Source of the DNA: an uncultured Clostridia bacterium
GTDB lineage: Bacteria; Bacillota; Clostridia; Lachnospirales; Lachnospiraceae
Reading direction: 5' to 3'
DNA: 64,000 nt
Assembly (NCBI GenBank): GCA_947174885.1
Contig: CAMWKO010000004.1
Coordinates: forward strand, 1 to 64,000
Position numbers and translations under genes: made by a program. Below, one piece after another: positions 35,753-44,334 of this stretch (its first letter is position 1; the number at the start of each line of letters is the position of its first letter). A model generated the notes under the pieces. It made no database searches and was not told where the DNA came from. It saw nothing but the letters and a program-made list of their open reading frames with translations.

Positions 35753-36541
35753 ATGAGATTTTTAAGATTATATAAAACCTTTATAATACAGCATATAAAG
35801 AAGCTGATGGAATATAGAATAGATTTCCTTACAGGAGCTATGAGCTTCTTTATCAATCAGGTTACAAATATTGTATTTATAGGAATTATATTTAGTCAGA
35901 TTCCGAATCTGGACGGATATTTATTTTATGAGATTATATTTATATATGGCTTTTCATTAGTACCAAAGGGTATAGACCATCTGCTTACGGATAATCTGTG
36001 GAAGGTTGCGTGGTTTATTGTGAGAAAAGGAGATTTTGACAAATACCTTACACGACCTATTTCGCCGTTAGTGCATTGTATAATTGAATCTATACAGTTT
36101 GATGCATTGGGTGAATTATTAACAGGTATAATATTAATAGTTATTGCATCCGTTAAGCTTTCTATTAAATTTACATTTGTAAATGTAGTTCTTATGATAA
36201 TAGCTATGATATTCGGTGCAGTCATATTTACAGCTATCAAGATTATTGGTGCAGCGATTGCGTTCTGGATTAAGCAAAGCGGAAGCATCCTGCAGATATT
36301 CTATGGAATAAGTGATTTTGCAAGATATCCGGCTACTATATATAATAGCGTTATTAGAAATGTTGTTACATATATAATACCATTTGCATTTACAGCATAT
36401 TATCCGGCAAGCTATATATTAAGAGGAAATAATCCTCTGTTTTGTATAGGTGGTGTTATAGTAGCTGCAATGGTATTATTGGGAATAAGCCTGATAGTAT
36501 GGCATAAGGGTTTAAATGCATATGAAAGTGCAGGTAGCTGA
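35753..36541 (+). CDS. ABC-2 permease, second subunit
   Basis: The 262-residue integral membrane protein has six hydrophobic segments. It follows the first permease by one base, with AAGGAGG at its start. It corresponds to the COG3694 partner, so ATPase and two permeases form one exporter. Confidence 0.88.
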   Translation: MRFLRLYKTFIIQHIKKLMEYRIDFLTGAMSFFINQVTNIVFIGIIFSQIPNLDGYLFYEIIFIYGFSLVPKGIDHLLTDNLWKVAWFIVRKGDFDKYLTRPISPLVHCIIESIQFDALGELLTGIILIVIASVKLSIKFTFVNVVLMIIAMIFGAVIFTAIKIIGAAIAFWIKQSGSILQIFYGISDFARYPATIYNSVIRNVVTYIIPFAFTAYYPASYILRGNNPLFCIGGVIVAAMVLLGISLIVWHKGLNAYESAGS

Positions 36542-36547
36542 TTAAAC

Positions 36548-36576
36548 TTGACAAAATCAAAAGCTGCTGATAAGAT
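36548..36576 (+). promoter_or_regulatory. Promoter of glnA
   Basis: TTGACA (36548-36553), a 17-base spacer and TAAGAT (36571-36576). Transcription would start near 36583, only about ten bases before a strong terminator. Confidence 0.75.
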
Positions 36577-36591
36577 TAATTTAATGCAAAG

Positions 36592-36625
36592 AGGCGTTAT
36601 TATATGTGTATAATAGCGCCTTTTT
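36592..36625 (+). terminator. Terminator or attenuator in the glnA leader
   Basis: Thirteen bases (36592-36604) pair with 36609-36621 through one G-U pair, followed by TTTTT. It may end the upstream ABC operon, but it also lies inside the transcript from the glnA promoter. Confidence 0.88.
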
Positions 36626-36658
36626 GTATATTATGATTAAGGGACAGTGTCATTGCAG

Positions 36659-36697
36659 TTATTCTGCATAAAGCCCTAAACCGATGATGCAGAATAA
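36659..36697 (+). promoter_or_regulatory. Second hairpin in the glnA leader
   Basis: TTATTCTGCAT (36659-36669) pairs exactly with ATGCAGAATAA (36687-36697) around a 17-base loop, about 20 bases before the glnA ribosome site. It may be part of an antitermination switch. Confidence 0.55.
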
Positions 36698-36729
36698 TAT
36701 TTGTGAATTTGAAAGTAAAAGGAGGATTT

Positions 36730-38058
36730 ATGAAGTATACGAAAAAAGATGTTATAAATTTAGTAGAAGAGGAGGATGTTGAATTTATCAGATTACAGTT
36801 TACGGATATGTTCGGAACTTTGAAAAATGTGGCAATTACTGCCAGTCAGCTAGAAAAGGCACTTAATAATAAGTGTATGTTTGACGGAGCATCGATTGAT
36901 GGCTTTGTAAGAATAGAAGAATCAGATATGTATTTACATCCGGACCTTGATACACTTGAAATCTTTCCGTGGAGACCACAACAGGGAAAGGTTGCAAGGC
37001 TTATCTGTGATATATATAAAACAGAAACAGAACCGTTTATTGGTGATCCAAGATATGTTTTGAAAAAGGTGATAAGAGAGGCCGAGGAAAGGGGATATAC
37101 TTTTGATGTTGGAACGGAATGCGAATTTTTCTTATTCCACACAGATGATAATGGTCAGCCTACAACTATTACGCATGAACAGGCAGGATATTTTGATTTA
37201 GGACCTATTGACTTAGGAGAAAATGCAAGAAGAGATATGGTACTAAATCTGGAATCTATGGGCTTTGAAATTGAAGCCTCACATCACGAGGCTGCTCCGG
37301 CGCAGCATGAAATAGATTTTAAATATACAGATGCACTTAAATCAGCTGATAATATGATGACCTTTAAGCTTACGGTAAAATCCATTGCAAAAAGACACGG
37401 TTTGCATGCTACATTTATGCCAAAGCCAAAGACAGGAATTAATGGTTCGGGTATGCACATAAATATGTCTTTATCGAAGAACGGAAAAAATATTTTTGAG
37501 GATGAAAACGGAAAATTTGGTCTTAGTAAGGAGGCATATCATTTTATAGCAGGTATTATGAAGCATATAAAGGGAATGTCAATTATTACGAATCCTTTGA
37601 TTAATTCTTATAAAAGATTAATTCCCGGATATGAAGCTCCTGTTTATATTGCGTGGTCAGTAAAGAACAGGACTCCGCTTATAAGAATACCTGCAGATAG
37701 GGGGGAGGGTACAAGAATAGAACTTAGAAGTCCTGATGCCGCCTGCAATCCATATCTTGCACTTGCAGTATGCCTTGCAGCAGGTCTTGATGGGATAAAT
37801 AATGAACTGGAATGTCCTGAAAGTATTGACAAAAATATTTTTGAAATGTCAGAGGACGAAAGAAGAGCAGAAAATATTGACAGATTACCGTCTAATCTGA
37901 TGGAAGCTATTTGTGAGTTTGAGAAGGATGATTTTATTAAAGGTGTTTTGGGTGAACATATAAGCAAAAAATATATTGAGGCAAAAAAGGAAGAATGGAA
38001 TAAATATATTTCAGAAGTATCGGATTGGGAGATTGAACAGTATCTATATAAATTTTAG
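36730..38058 (+). CDS. glnA: Glutamine synthetase type I
   Basis: GlnA makes glutamine from glutamate, ammonia and ATP. The 442-residue protein has FDGASIDGF near residue 52 and the ATP and glutamate site segments [20 protein letters not shown] and NRTPLIRIP. The length is that of the GSI-alpha group of Gram-positive bacteria. ATG 36730 lies five bases after AAAGGAGG; a start at 36703 has no ribosome site. An ANTAR regulator follows directly, as in clostridial glnA-nitR pairs. Confidence 0.96.
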   Translation: MKYTKKDVINLVEEEDVEFIRLQFTDMFGTLKNVAITASQLEKALNNKCMFDGASIDGFVRIEESDMYLHPDLDTLEIFPWRPQQGKVARLICDIYKTETEPFIGDPRYVLKKVIREAEERGYTFDVGTECEFFLFHTDDNGQPTTITHEQAGYFDLGPIDLGENARRDMVLNLESMGFEIEASHHEAAPAQHEIDFKYTDALKSADNMMTFKLTVKSIAKRHGLHATFMPKPKTGINGSGMHINMSLSKNGKNIFEDENGKFGLSKEAYHFIAGIMKHIKGMSIITNPLINSYKRLIPGYEAPVYIAWSVKNRTPLIRIPADRGEGTRIELRSPDAACNPYLALAVCLAAGLDGINNELECPESIDKNIFEMSEDERRAENIDRLPSNLMEAICEFEKDDFIKGVLGEHISKKYIEAKKEEWNKYISEVSDWEIEQYLYKF

Positions 38059-38102
38059 TTTATTAGAAAAGGTTGAGAGAAACCTTCAACCTTGAGTTTA
38101 TG

Positions 38103-38146
38103 TTTTGACCGGAAGTGTTTTCACTTCTGATTGAAGCATTAGGAGG
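38103..38146 (+). promoter_or_regulatory. RBS-proximal hairpin element, copy C
   Basis: Fifteen bases (38103-38117) pair with 38122-38136 around TTTT, with one conserved C x A mismatch and several G-U pairs. CATTAGGAGG follows; AGGAGG is at 38141-38146, six bases before ATG 38153. A smaller hairpin AAGGTTGA / TTCAACCTT lies just upstream and is shared with copy D. Confidence 0.7.
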
Positions 38147-38152
38147 AAAAAT

Positions 38153-38701
38153 ATGGTAAACATTATAGTAGCATTTCCTAAGACAGAGGACGCTACTAAT
38201 ATTAAAAATTTATTAGTAAGAAGTGGATATTCAGTTACAGCAGTATGTACCAGTGGTGCCAAAGTACTAAGTGTGGCTAATGAATATAATGCTGGAATTA
38301 TAATATGTGGATACAAGTTTGTAGATATGCTTTATTCAGAGATTAAAGCAAATCTTCCGGAATATTTTGAGATGATACTTTTAGCATCACAATCAAAGTT
38401 AAGTGAGGCTATAGGTACGGGTGTGGTTTCAGTAGCAATGCCTATAAAGGTTAATGATTTAAAAAATACAATAGATATGCTTGCGGAAAGTATTACACGA
38501 AGGCGTAAGAAGCTAAAGGAACAGCCCAAGAAAAGAAATCCTAAAGAACAACAGATTATCGATATAGCTAAGAAAATATTAATAGAAAAAAATAATCTTA
38601 CAGAATATGAGGCTCACAGATATATTCAAAAGACCAGTATGGATACCGGAACCAATATGGTGGAAACTGCTGAAATGATTATTAGAATTATGATGAATTA
38701 G
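38153..38701 (+). CDS. ANTAR-domain response regulator (NasT/NitR-like antiterminator)
   Basis: ANTAR proteins bind two-hairpin RNA motifs and block terminators in nitrogen-metabolism genes. The 182-residue protein has a receiver-like N-terminal domain (1-115) that appears to lack the usual acidic pocket. A basic linker with RRRKKLK (near 120) and a three-helix ANTAR domain (about 128-182) containing LTEYEAHRYIQ and a hydrophobic C-terminus follow. Its position next to glnA suggests it controls glnA by antitermination. Confidence 0.85.
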   Translation: MVNIIVAFPKTEDATNIKNLLVRSGYSVTAVCTSGAKVLSVANEYNAGIIICGYKFVDMLYSEIKANLPEYFEMILLASQSKLSEAIGTGVVSVAMPIKVNDLKNTIDMLAESITRRRKKLKEQPKKRNPKEQQIIDIAKKILIEKNNLTEYEAHRYIQKTSMDTGTNMVETAEMIIRIMMN

Positions 38702-38824
38702 TAGTAGCGTTTATGAATCCTGTAATAAAAATATGGAAATCTGAGTTATAAACTAATTGAAAAAAACAGGGTTTTGTAATAATATATTTGTCGTGATAAA
38801 AATATATGGCAGAAAGGAATTAAT

Positions 38825-40039
38825 ATGTTTAAGATTAATGATAATTATACAAAGTTGCCTGGAAGTTATTTATTTTCAACTATTAGTAAGAAAGTAAATA
38901 CATTTACAACAGCAAATCCGGGTGCGGATATTATCAGACTTGGTATTGGCGATGTTACATTACCGCTTGCACCAAAGGTTATTGAGGCACTTCATAGTGC
39001 AGTAGATGAAATGGGTACAAAGGAGACCTTTAAGGGATATGCACCTGACTTAGGATATGAATTTTTACGTCAGGCAATAGCTGATAATGATTATAAATCA
39101 AGAGGCGTAGATATTGCACTTGATGAAATATTTATCAGTGATGGAGCTAAGAGTGATTCAGGTAATATTGGAGATATTTTTTCGGTAGATAATAAAATAG
39201 CAGTTTGCGATCCTGTATATCCGGTATATGTAGATACAAATGTAATGGCGGGTAGAACAGGTGTATATGATTCTGCTACGGAAAAGTGGTCAAATGTTAT
39301 ATATATGCCTTGTACAAATGATAATAACTTTGCTCCGGAGCTTCCTGGGGAAACACCTGACATTATTTATTTATGTTTTCCAAATAATCCTACAGGTTCA
39401 ACCATAACAAAGGATGAGCTTCAGGCATGGGTTGATTATGCACTTAAGGAAAGAGCTGTAATTATTTATGATGCTGCTTATGAGGCATACATATCAGAAG
39501 ATAATGTACCTCATACAATTTATGAATGTATGGGTGCTAAGGAATGTGCTATTGAAATCAGAAGCTTTTCAAAGAATGCAGGCTTTACAGGTACAAGACT
39601 TGGATTTACGGTTATTCCGAAGGAATTAAAGAGCAATGATGTATCGCTCAACAGCTTATGGGCAAGAAGACACGGTACAAAATTTAATGGTGCTCCATAT
39701 ATTATTCAGAAGGCAGGTGCAGCTGTTTATACCGAAGAGGGTAGGAAACAGACACAGGAGCAGATAGATTATTATATGAATAATGCAAAGGTAATTAGAG
39801 AAGGTCTTATAGCAGCAGGATATTCAGTGTCAGGTGGTGTGAATGCACCATATATCTGGTTGAAGACACCGGACAGAATGACGTCTTGGGAATTCTTCGA
39901 TTATCTTTTGAATGAAGCAAAGGTTGTGGGTACACCGGGTTCAGGTTTTGGTCCAAGTGGTGAGGGGTATTTCAGACTCACTGCCTTTGGTACATACGAA
40001 AATACACTTGAAGCTATTGAGAGAATTAAAAGTTTATAA
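38825..40039 (+). CDS. dapL: LL-diaminopimelate aminotransferase
   Basis: DapL converts tetrahydrodipicolinate directly to LL-diaminopimelate for lysine and peptidoglycan. The 404-residue fold-type I PLP enzyme has the opening [16 protein letters not shown] and [12 protein letters not shown] typical of DapL. CFPNNPTG and the PLP-binding lysine in [12 protein letters not shown] are also present. AAAGGA lies about nine bases before ATG 38825. Confidence 0.95.
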   Translation: MFKINDNYTKLPGSYLFSTISKKVNTFTTANPGADIIRLGIGDVTLPLAPKVIEALHSAVDEMGTKETFKGYAPDLGYEFLRQAIADNDYKSRGVDIALDEIFISDGAKSDSGNIGDIFSVDNKIAVCDPVYPVYVDTNVMAGRTGVYDSATEKWSNVIYMPCTNDNNFAPELPGETPDIIYLCFPNNPTGSTITKDELQAWVDYALKERAVIIYDAAYEAYISEDNVPHTIYECMGAKECAIEIRSFSKNAGFTGTRLGFTVIPKELKSNDVSLNSLWARRHGTKFNGAPYIIQKAGAAVYTEEGRKQTQEQIDYYMNNAKVIREGLIAAGYSVSGGVNAPYIWLKTPDRMTSWEFFDYLLNEAKVVGTPGSGFGPSGEGYFRLTAFGTYENTLEAIERIKSL

Positions 40040-40052
40040 TATTAACACAAGG

Positions 40053-40098
40053 ACAGGACCTTCTACATATTATGGTAGAGGTCCTGTTTTATTTTTTT
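40053..40098 (+). terminator. Terminator after dapL
   Basis: ACAGGACCT (40053-40061) plus CTAC pairs with GTAG and AGGTCCTGT (40079-40087). TTTTATTTTTTT follows. Confidence 0.92.
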
Positions 40099-40234
40099 AT
40101 AAAAAATAACTATACTAATAGTAAAAAATGGTATATAAATATAAGTATTAAATATATATTTTATAAAAATTAAATGCTGTAAAGAACTGCATTTATAAAT
40201 ATTATTTTAATATAAAATAAAGGATGGTATTTAT

Positions 40235-40732
40235 ATGAAGGAATTAAAACTTGCAGATTTTAGCGAAAATGTATTTACAAAAATAGGTAAGGAATGGATG
40301 CTTGTAGGTGCTTCTAAAGATGGAGAAAGTAATGCAATGACAGCCTCATGGGGTGGACTTGGTATTATGTGGGGTAAAGAAGTGGCATTTGTATTTATAA
40401 GAGAGAGCAGATATACTAAGGAATTTGTTGATGAAAGTGAAAGGTTCAGCTTATCATTTTTCAGTGATGAATATAAAAAGATGTTAGGATATATGGGAAA
40501 AGTTTCAGGGAGAGACGAAAATAAAATAGAGAAAGCAAATTTAAAGCTTGTAAAGGAATTTGATGTACCGGTATTTGAAGAGGCAAGTATGACTATGATA
40601 TGTAGAAAGTTATACCGACAGAGTATGAATGCTGATAATTTTACAGATAAGACTTGTATTGATAGATGGTATGGTGATAATGATTATCATACAATGTATG
40701 TGGCAGAGATTGAAAAGATAATATGTAAATAA
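40235..40732 (+). CDS. Flavin reductase-like FMN-binding protein
   Basis: The 165-residue protein has the flavin-reductase-like barrel pattern, with SNAMTASWGGLGIMWG (near residue 32) and the RESRYTKEFVDES segment that in relatives contacts FMN. It may reduce flavin or act as a small flavoprotein. It stands alone, with GGATGG as a weak ribosome site. Confidence 0.82.
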   Translation: MKELKLADFSENVFTKIGKEWMLVGASKDGESNAMTASWGGLGIMWGKEVAFVFIRESRYTKEFVDESERFSLSFFSDEYKKMLGYMGKVSGRDENKIEKANLKLVKEFDVPVFEEASMTMICRKLYRQSMNADNFTDKTCIDRWYGDNDYHTMYVAEIEKIICK

Positions 40733-40741
40733 AATTTAAAT

Positions 40742-40928
40742 CTTAAAGTTTCCGTATTTTTTATTTTTAGCTTCAAAAAGCTTACATCATCATAATGATG
40801 TAGGCATCTTGTACAAAAAATTGCAGATGAGAGTTCGCTTTCATCTACAACTTTTTGTACAAGATGTCTATGTTGCCTTTGGCAACAAGACTTTTTGAAA
40901 CTGAAAATAAAAAATACGGAAACTCAAG
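40742..40928. repeat. Mosaic inverted-repeat element, copy B (complete, largest)
   Basis: The 187-base element has the shared ends TTTCCGTATTTTTTATTTTT and its inverse. It carries three internal palindromes: CTTACATCAT with ATGATGTAGG, TCTTGTACAAAAA with TTTTTGTACAAGA, and GTTGCCTTTGGCAAC. The added GCAGATGA...TCATCTAC module is not seen in the other copies. Confidence 0.85.
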
Positions 40929-40982
40929 AATTTAAATCAGATTAAAATCCGTACAAAGGTGTGGTAAAATTTGGAGGAACAC

Positions 40983-41687
40983 ATGAAAATCGGAATATGT
41001 GATGATGAAACATATATTGCAGAATTGTTGGAGGATATGATTAAAGTTGCATTTGAAAATAGAAATGTAGCTTTAACAATTGCAAAATACAACATACCGG
41101 CAGAAATGTTTCAGAAATGTAAGGAGTATGATGCTGTATTCATAGATATAGATATGCCTGAAATGGACGGAATAGAATTGGCTAAAAATATTATGAGAGA
41201 AAATCCGGAATGTGTAGTCATAATGGCAACAGGTAAGAATGACAGGTATAGGGATGCAATTCATATCAAAGTAGCTGATTATATATTAAAACCATATAGA
41301 CAGGCTGATATAGATGAATCAGTAAGTCTTATATTAAATGAACATATAGGAGAAGGTGAGATTGAGGTTTATTATCAAAGAGAGATATACAAAATCAGGG
41401 AAAGAGATATAATTTATATAGAGGCATTTAATGGCTATGTACTTGTAAATACAGCAACTACAATTTTTAGAAAAGATATTTCATTACTTAAGCTGATGGA
41501 TATTATAGAAAATAAATTATTTGTACAGATTAGCAGGAAAGTAATTGTTAATATGTTATGGATAGAGAAATACATATGCGGTAATATATATATAAATGAT
41601 AAAAAATTAGAGATTGTACGACCAAGAAAAAAGAGTTTTGAAAAAAAATACATAGAATTCGATTTGGAATACAGAAGATTTAAATAG
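40983..41687 (+). CDS. LytTR-family response regulator (AgrA-like)
   Basis: The 234-residue protein has a receiver domain (GICDDE at the start, phosphoacceptor Asp in VFIDIDMPEMDG, Lys in DYILKPY) and a LytTR DNA-binding domain from about residue 130 (EIYKIRERDIIYIEAFNGYV). ATG 40983 is five bases after GGAGG; a start at 40971 would include that site. The kinase gene follows at 41776 behind a structured leader. LytTR proteins bind pairs of direct repeats about two turns apart, and such repeats occur at 43096. Confidence 0.93.
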   Translation: MKIGICDDETYIAELLEDMIKVAFENRNVALTIAKYNIPAEMFQKCKEYDAVFIDIDMPEMDGIELAKNIMRENPECVVIMATGKNDRYRDAIHIKVADYILKPYRQADIDESVSLILNEHIGEGEIEVYYQREIYKIRERDIIYIEAFNGYVLVNTATTIFRKDISLLKLMDIIENKLFVQISRKVIVNMLWIEKYICGNIYINDKKLEIVRPRKKSFEKKYIEFDLEYRRFK

Positions 41688-41727
41688 GAGAAAAGGTTGA
41701 AAGAAAAATTCAACTCTGAGTTTGTAC

Positions 41728-41771
41728 TTTAACTGGAGATGCAGTCAATTCTGATTGAAGCATTAGGAGGA
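41728..41771 (+). promoter_or_regulatory. RBS-proximal hairpin element, copy D
   Basis: CTTTAACTGGA (41728-41738) pairs with the segment 41750-41761 through several G-U pairs and the same C x A mismatch as copy C. CATTAGGAGG follows (AGGAGG 41766-41771), four bases before ATG 41776. About 85 bases of leader are similar to the one before the ANTAR gene. Confidence 0.65.
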
Positions 41772-41775
41772 AAAA

Positions 41776-43065
41776 ATGATATACGAAGCGATTTCTTTAA
41801 TATGCGAAATTACAATTATTATTCTGTTAGCACAGATAGTTTCTGGAATGAAATGCAGATATAAATACAGCTTTATTTTAATACTGGTATTTGTGCAATA
41901 TATGATTTTTGGCAAAATGTTAAGTGGTTTATATTATGACCAGCTATTATATTTACCGGCGATACTGATAGCGGTATTTGTAATGATAGATGATACATGG
42001 AAAAAGAAGACAGAATACATACTAATAATATGTGCATGCTGGATGGTCCTGCAAATAATAGTATATTTAATTCTTAAGTTTATCAGTACAAATGATTTAG
42101 GTATTATGCTTGAAACCATGGTTGAAAACAACTATGTTTCCCTGATATTTGTGGCAGAAATATATTTTATAAGGCTATCTAATATATATGGAATAAATGA
42201 CAGAAGTAAGGGAATTAAAAGAGAAATAATCGTATATCTCCTGCTTGCATTTGTAGGAGCAGGCTTATTGCTATGTGTGAGTGTAATCTCGAGAGCATCA
42301 AAATATGTAACGGATAGGGAATATTCTGTGATTGCTATTGCAGTTGCAATATTTACTATAATTAGTCTGGCTATATTGATATATATAATATTCCACATAA
42401 TTTCTACAAATAAAAGTACAAATGAGTTGTATCTGTATCAATTACAGTTAAATGAACAGCAGGAAATATATTATAAGACGTTGTTGGAGAGAGAAGATGC
42501 AACGAGGAAGTTTAGACATGATATAGTTAATCATCTTGTATACATAGAAAGAAAGGCATTACATTCAGGAAATCTTGAAATATTAACATATGTAGATAAA
42601 CTTACTGATAATATTAGCGAAATTACCCATAGCCGGAAATCCGTAGGAAATAATGTTGTAGATATTATGATGAATTATCATTTTTCTAAGCTTGATGATA
42701 ATGTGGACATAGAGATTACAGGTAGTTTAGGGGAGGATATTCCTATTAGTAATGTTGACTTAAACATAATATTTGGAAATCTATTCAAAAATGTTGCAGA
42801 GGGAGTAGGGACTAATGATGAAAAGGAATATGTAAAAGTAGATTTTACTAAAGGAAATCAGTATTTAAAATGTGTTATAGAAAATTCCATATCAATGGAC
42901 CCGGCTAAATCAAGAAAAGTGGAGGGTGTAAATATGGGATATGGTATCGGAAATATAAAAAATGCACTGATAAGAAATAATGGAAAAATTAATATTGAAA
43001 AGGATGAAGATTTCTATAGAACAACCATAATATTTGACTTAATAAAAAATACTAATAGTGAATAA
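41776..43065 (+). CDS. GHKL sensor histidine kinase (AgrC-like)
   Basis: The 429-residue protein has six or more membrane segments in residues 5-212, a coiled linker, the phosphoacceptor motif FRHDIVNHL near residue 250 and a GHKL ATPase domain with NIIFGNLFKNV and GYGIGNIKNAL. It pairs with the LytTR regulator just upstream. AgrC-type kinases usually sense peptides, yet no AgrB or AgrD is present here, so the signal is unknown. Confidence 0.9.
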   Translation: MIYEAISLICEITIIILLAQIVSGMKCRYKYSFILILVFVQYMIFGKMLSGLYYDQLLYLPAILIAVFVMIDDTWKKKTEYILIICACWMVLQIIVYLILKFISTNDLGIMLETMVENNYVSLIFVAEIYFIRLSNIYGINDRSKGIKREIIVYLLLAFVGAGLLLCVSVISRASKYVTDREYSVIAIAVAIFTIISLAILIYIIFHIISTNKSTNELYLYQLQLNEQQEIYYKTLLEREDATRKFRHDIVNHLVYIERKALHSGNLEILTYVDKLTDNISEITHSRKSVGNNVVDIMMNYHFSKLDDNVDIEITGSLGEDIPISNVDLNIIFGNLFKNVAEGVGTNDEKEYVKVDFTKGNQYLKCVIENSISMDPAKSRKVEGVNMGYGIGNIKNALIRNNGKINIEKDEDFYRTTIIFDLIKNTNSE

Positions 43066-43095
43066 AAGATACTATTTATTCACGAAAAGATGCGA

Positions 43096-43127
43096 TTCGA
43101 CAAGTTATCTATTCTTTCGACAAGTTA
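43096..43127 (+). promoter_or_regulatory. LytTR-like direct repeats
   Basis: TTCGACAAGTTA occurs at 43096-43107 and again at 43116-43127, 20 bases apart, and the second copy ends three bases before the -35 box. From memory, AgrA sites centre on ACAGTTAAG; here the second repeat contains ACAAGTTAAG. Confidence 0.65.
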
Positions 43128-43130
43128 AGG

Positions 43131-43158
43131 TTGAATTTTTGAATTTGTAAATTATAAT
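43131..43158 (+). promoter_or_regulatory. Promoter of the exported-protein gene at 43276
   Basis: TTGAAT (43131-43136) and a perfect TATAAT (43153-43158) are 16 bases apart. The weak -35 abuts the direct repeats, the usual arrangement for an activator-dependent promoter. Confidence 0.7.
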
Positions 43159-43275
43159 AAAAGAGATAAAACAAATTAAAGTACTTTATTTTTTATTTGG
43201 GTTAGTAATATATTTATTACTACAGATGGAGGAGATTTACATAGATTCTTTTTTACAAATGAGGAAGGAGAAAAA

Positions 43276-44211
43276 TTGAAAAAAAGCAGACTTAAGATGA
43301 TTGTATCGCTTTTTTTGGCAGTTAGCACATTTTTTAGTATGACAGCATTTGCTGGCAGTGATTTAGATGCTGCTGATGAGAGTCCAAAGGAAGATACAGT
43401 AGTTACAACAGATACCGATATATATACTTTAACTGATATTGATGAATTATATAAAATCAGAAGTGAATTAGCTCTGGACTTTGACAACAATATAGACAAA
43501 ATTAGTGAAGTTGACAAACGATTGGAAGAACTTGGTGTTGAAGAAATATCATATAAGGAAGTATATGAAAAGGTAAATGGTACAAGTATTGGTCTAAGCA
43601 GGGTGGCAATCAATAGTAGTTCAACTGTAAAATGGACCAGTACAAGACAGACTACAGGGTATAATGGCAAGACGTATGAAATGCAGATTATACGTGGTGT
43701 TCCTGCTTCTCTTGAGAGTGAGTTATATGTAAAGTTGGCAAATAGGAATTGTAGCGCATCAGCTAATACAGTATTACTGAATATATCAAATATAAAATCA
43801 GCAAATGGTACAGCAACGTGTGATTCTAAATTGATAAATAGAAAATATAGCGATATATTTGGAAGTACAACCGGTTCAAACGTACAGGGAAGTGCCGATA
43901 TTATAGTAGAGTATCTATATGTTTTTGTAAAATATTCGGGAGATTTGGATACAGGGAATCAGATAAAAGCATATGTAGGCTCTAGAGTGCAGTTTGGCGG
44001 CTACTTTAATAATGGCAGTTTAGTAACATTAAGCGGAAATATGTATTCTGAGGGGTATAATTCATATGCCAGCATAGCTTGTAAAAATTTTTTTGATTAT
44101 AAAAACGGAAATAGTAATTTTAATTGCAATTATATGATATCAAATTTTCAATACCAGCTATGTTCAGGAAATGGTATCTGTAGCGTTCCCTATCCTTTGA
44201 GTGGATATTAA
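43276..44211 (+). CDS. Secreted protein of unknown function
   Basis: This 311-residue protein starts at TTG 43276, five bases after GGAAGGAG, and has a clear signal peptide (KKSRLKMIVSLFLAV...) cut near AFAG at residues 24-27. A short coiled segment (residues 50-85) precedes a beta-rich domain of about 200 residues. That domain has Asn/Ser/Tyr-rich strands and five cysteines, including two in LCSGNGICS near the end. I do not recognise it. Its promoter carries LytTR-like repeats, so it is the probable target of the two-component pair upstream. Confidence 0.8.
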   Translation: MKKSRLKMIVSLFLAVSTFFSMTAFAGSDLDAADESPKEDTVVTTDTDIYTLTDIDELYKIRSELALDFDNNIDKISEVDKRLEELGVEEISYKEVYEKVNGTSIGLSRVAINSSSTVKWTSTRQTTGYNGKTYEMQIIRGVPASLESELYVKLANRNCSASANTVLLNISNIKSANGTATCDSKLINRKYSDIFGSTTGSNVQGSADIIVEYLYVFVKYSGDLDTGNQIKAYVGSRVQFGGYFNNGSLVTLSGNMYSEGYNSYASIACKNFFDYKNGNSNFNCNYMISNFQYQLCSGNGICSVPYPLSGY

Positions 44212-44231
44212 AATTAATAACATAGGTTTAA

Positions 44232-44275
44232 GGAATAAGAATATTGCATATATAAAAATGCAGTATTCTTATTCC
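44232..44275 (+). terminator. Hairpin after the secreted protein
   Basis: GGAATAAGAATA and TGCAT (44232-44249) pair with ATGCA and TATTCTTATTCC at 44258-44275. There is little T-run, so termination may be partial and allow expression of the next gene. Confidence 0.55.
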
Positions 44276-44334
44276 ATTATATAATGCAAGTACACTATCA
44301 GTCGTATGATGAAGTGCAAAAAATGGAGGAGATA

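Noticed and set aside
43283..43670. Minus-strand frame opposite the secreted protein at 43276
   Set aside because: The plus-strand frame has a signal peptide, ribosome site and promoter; the minus frame has none of these.
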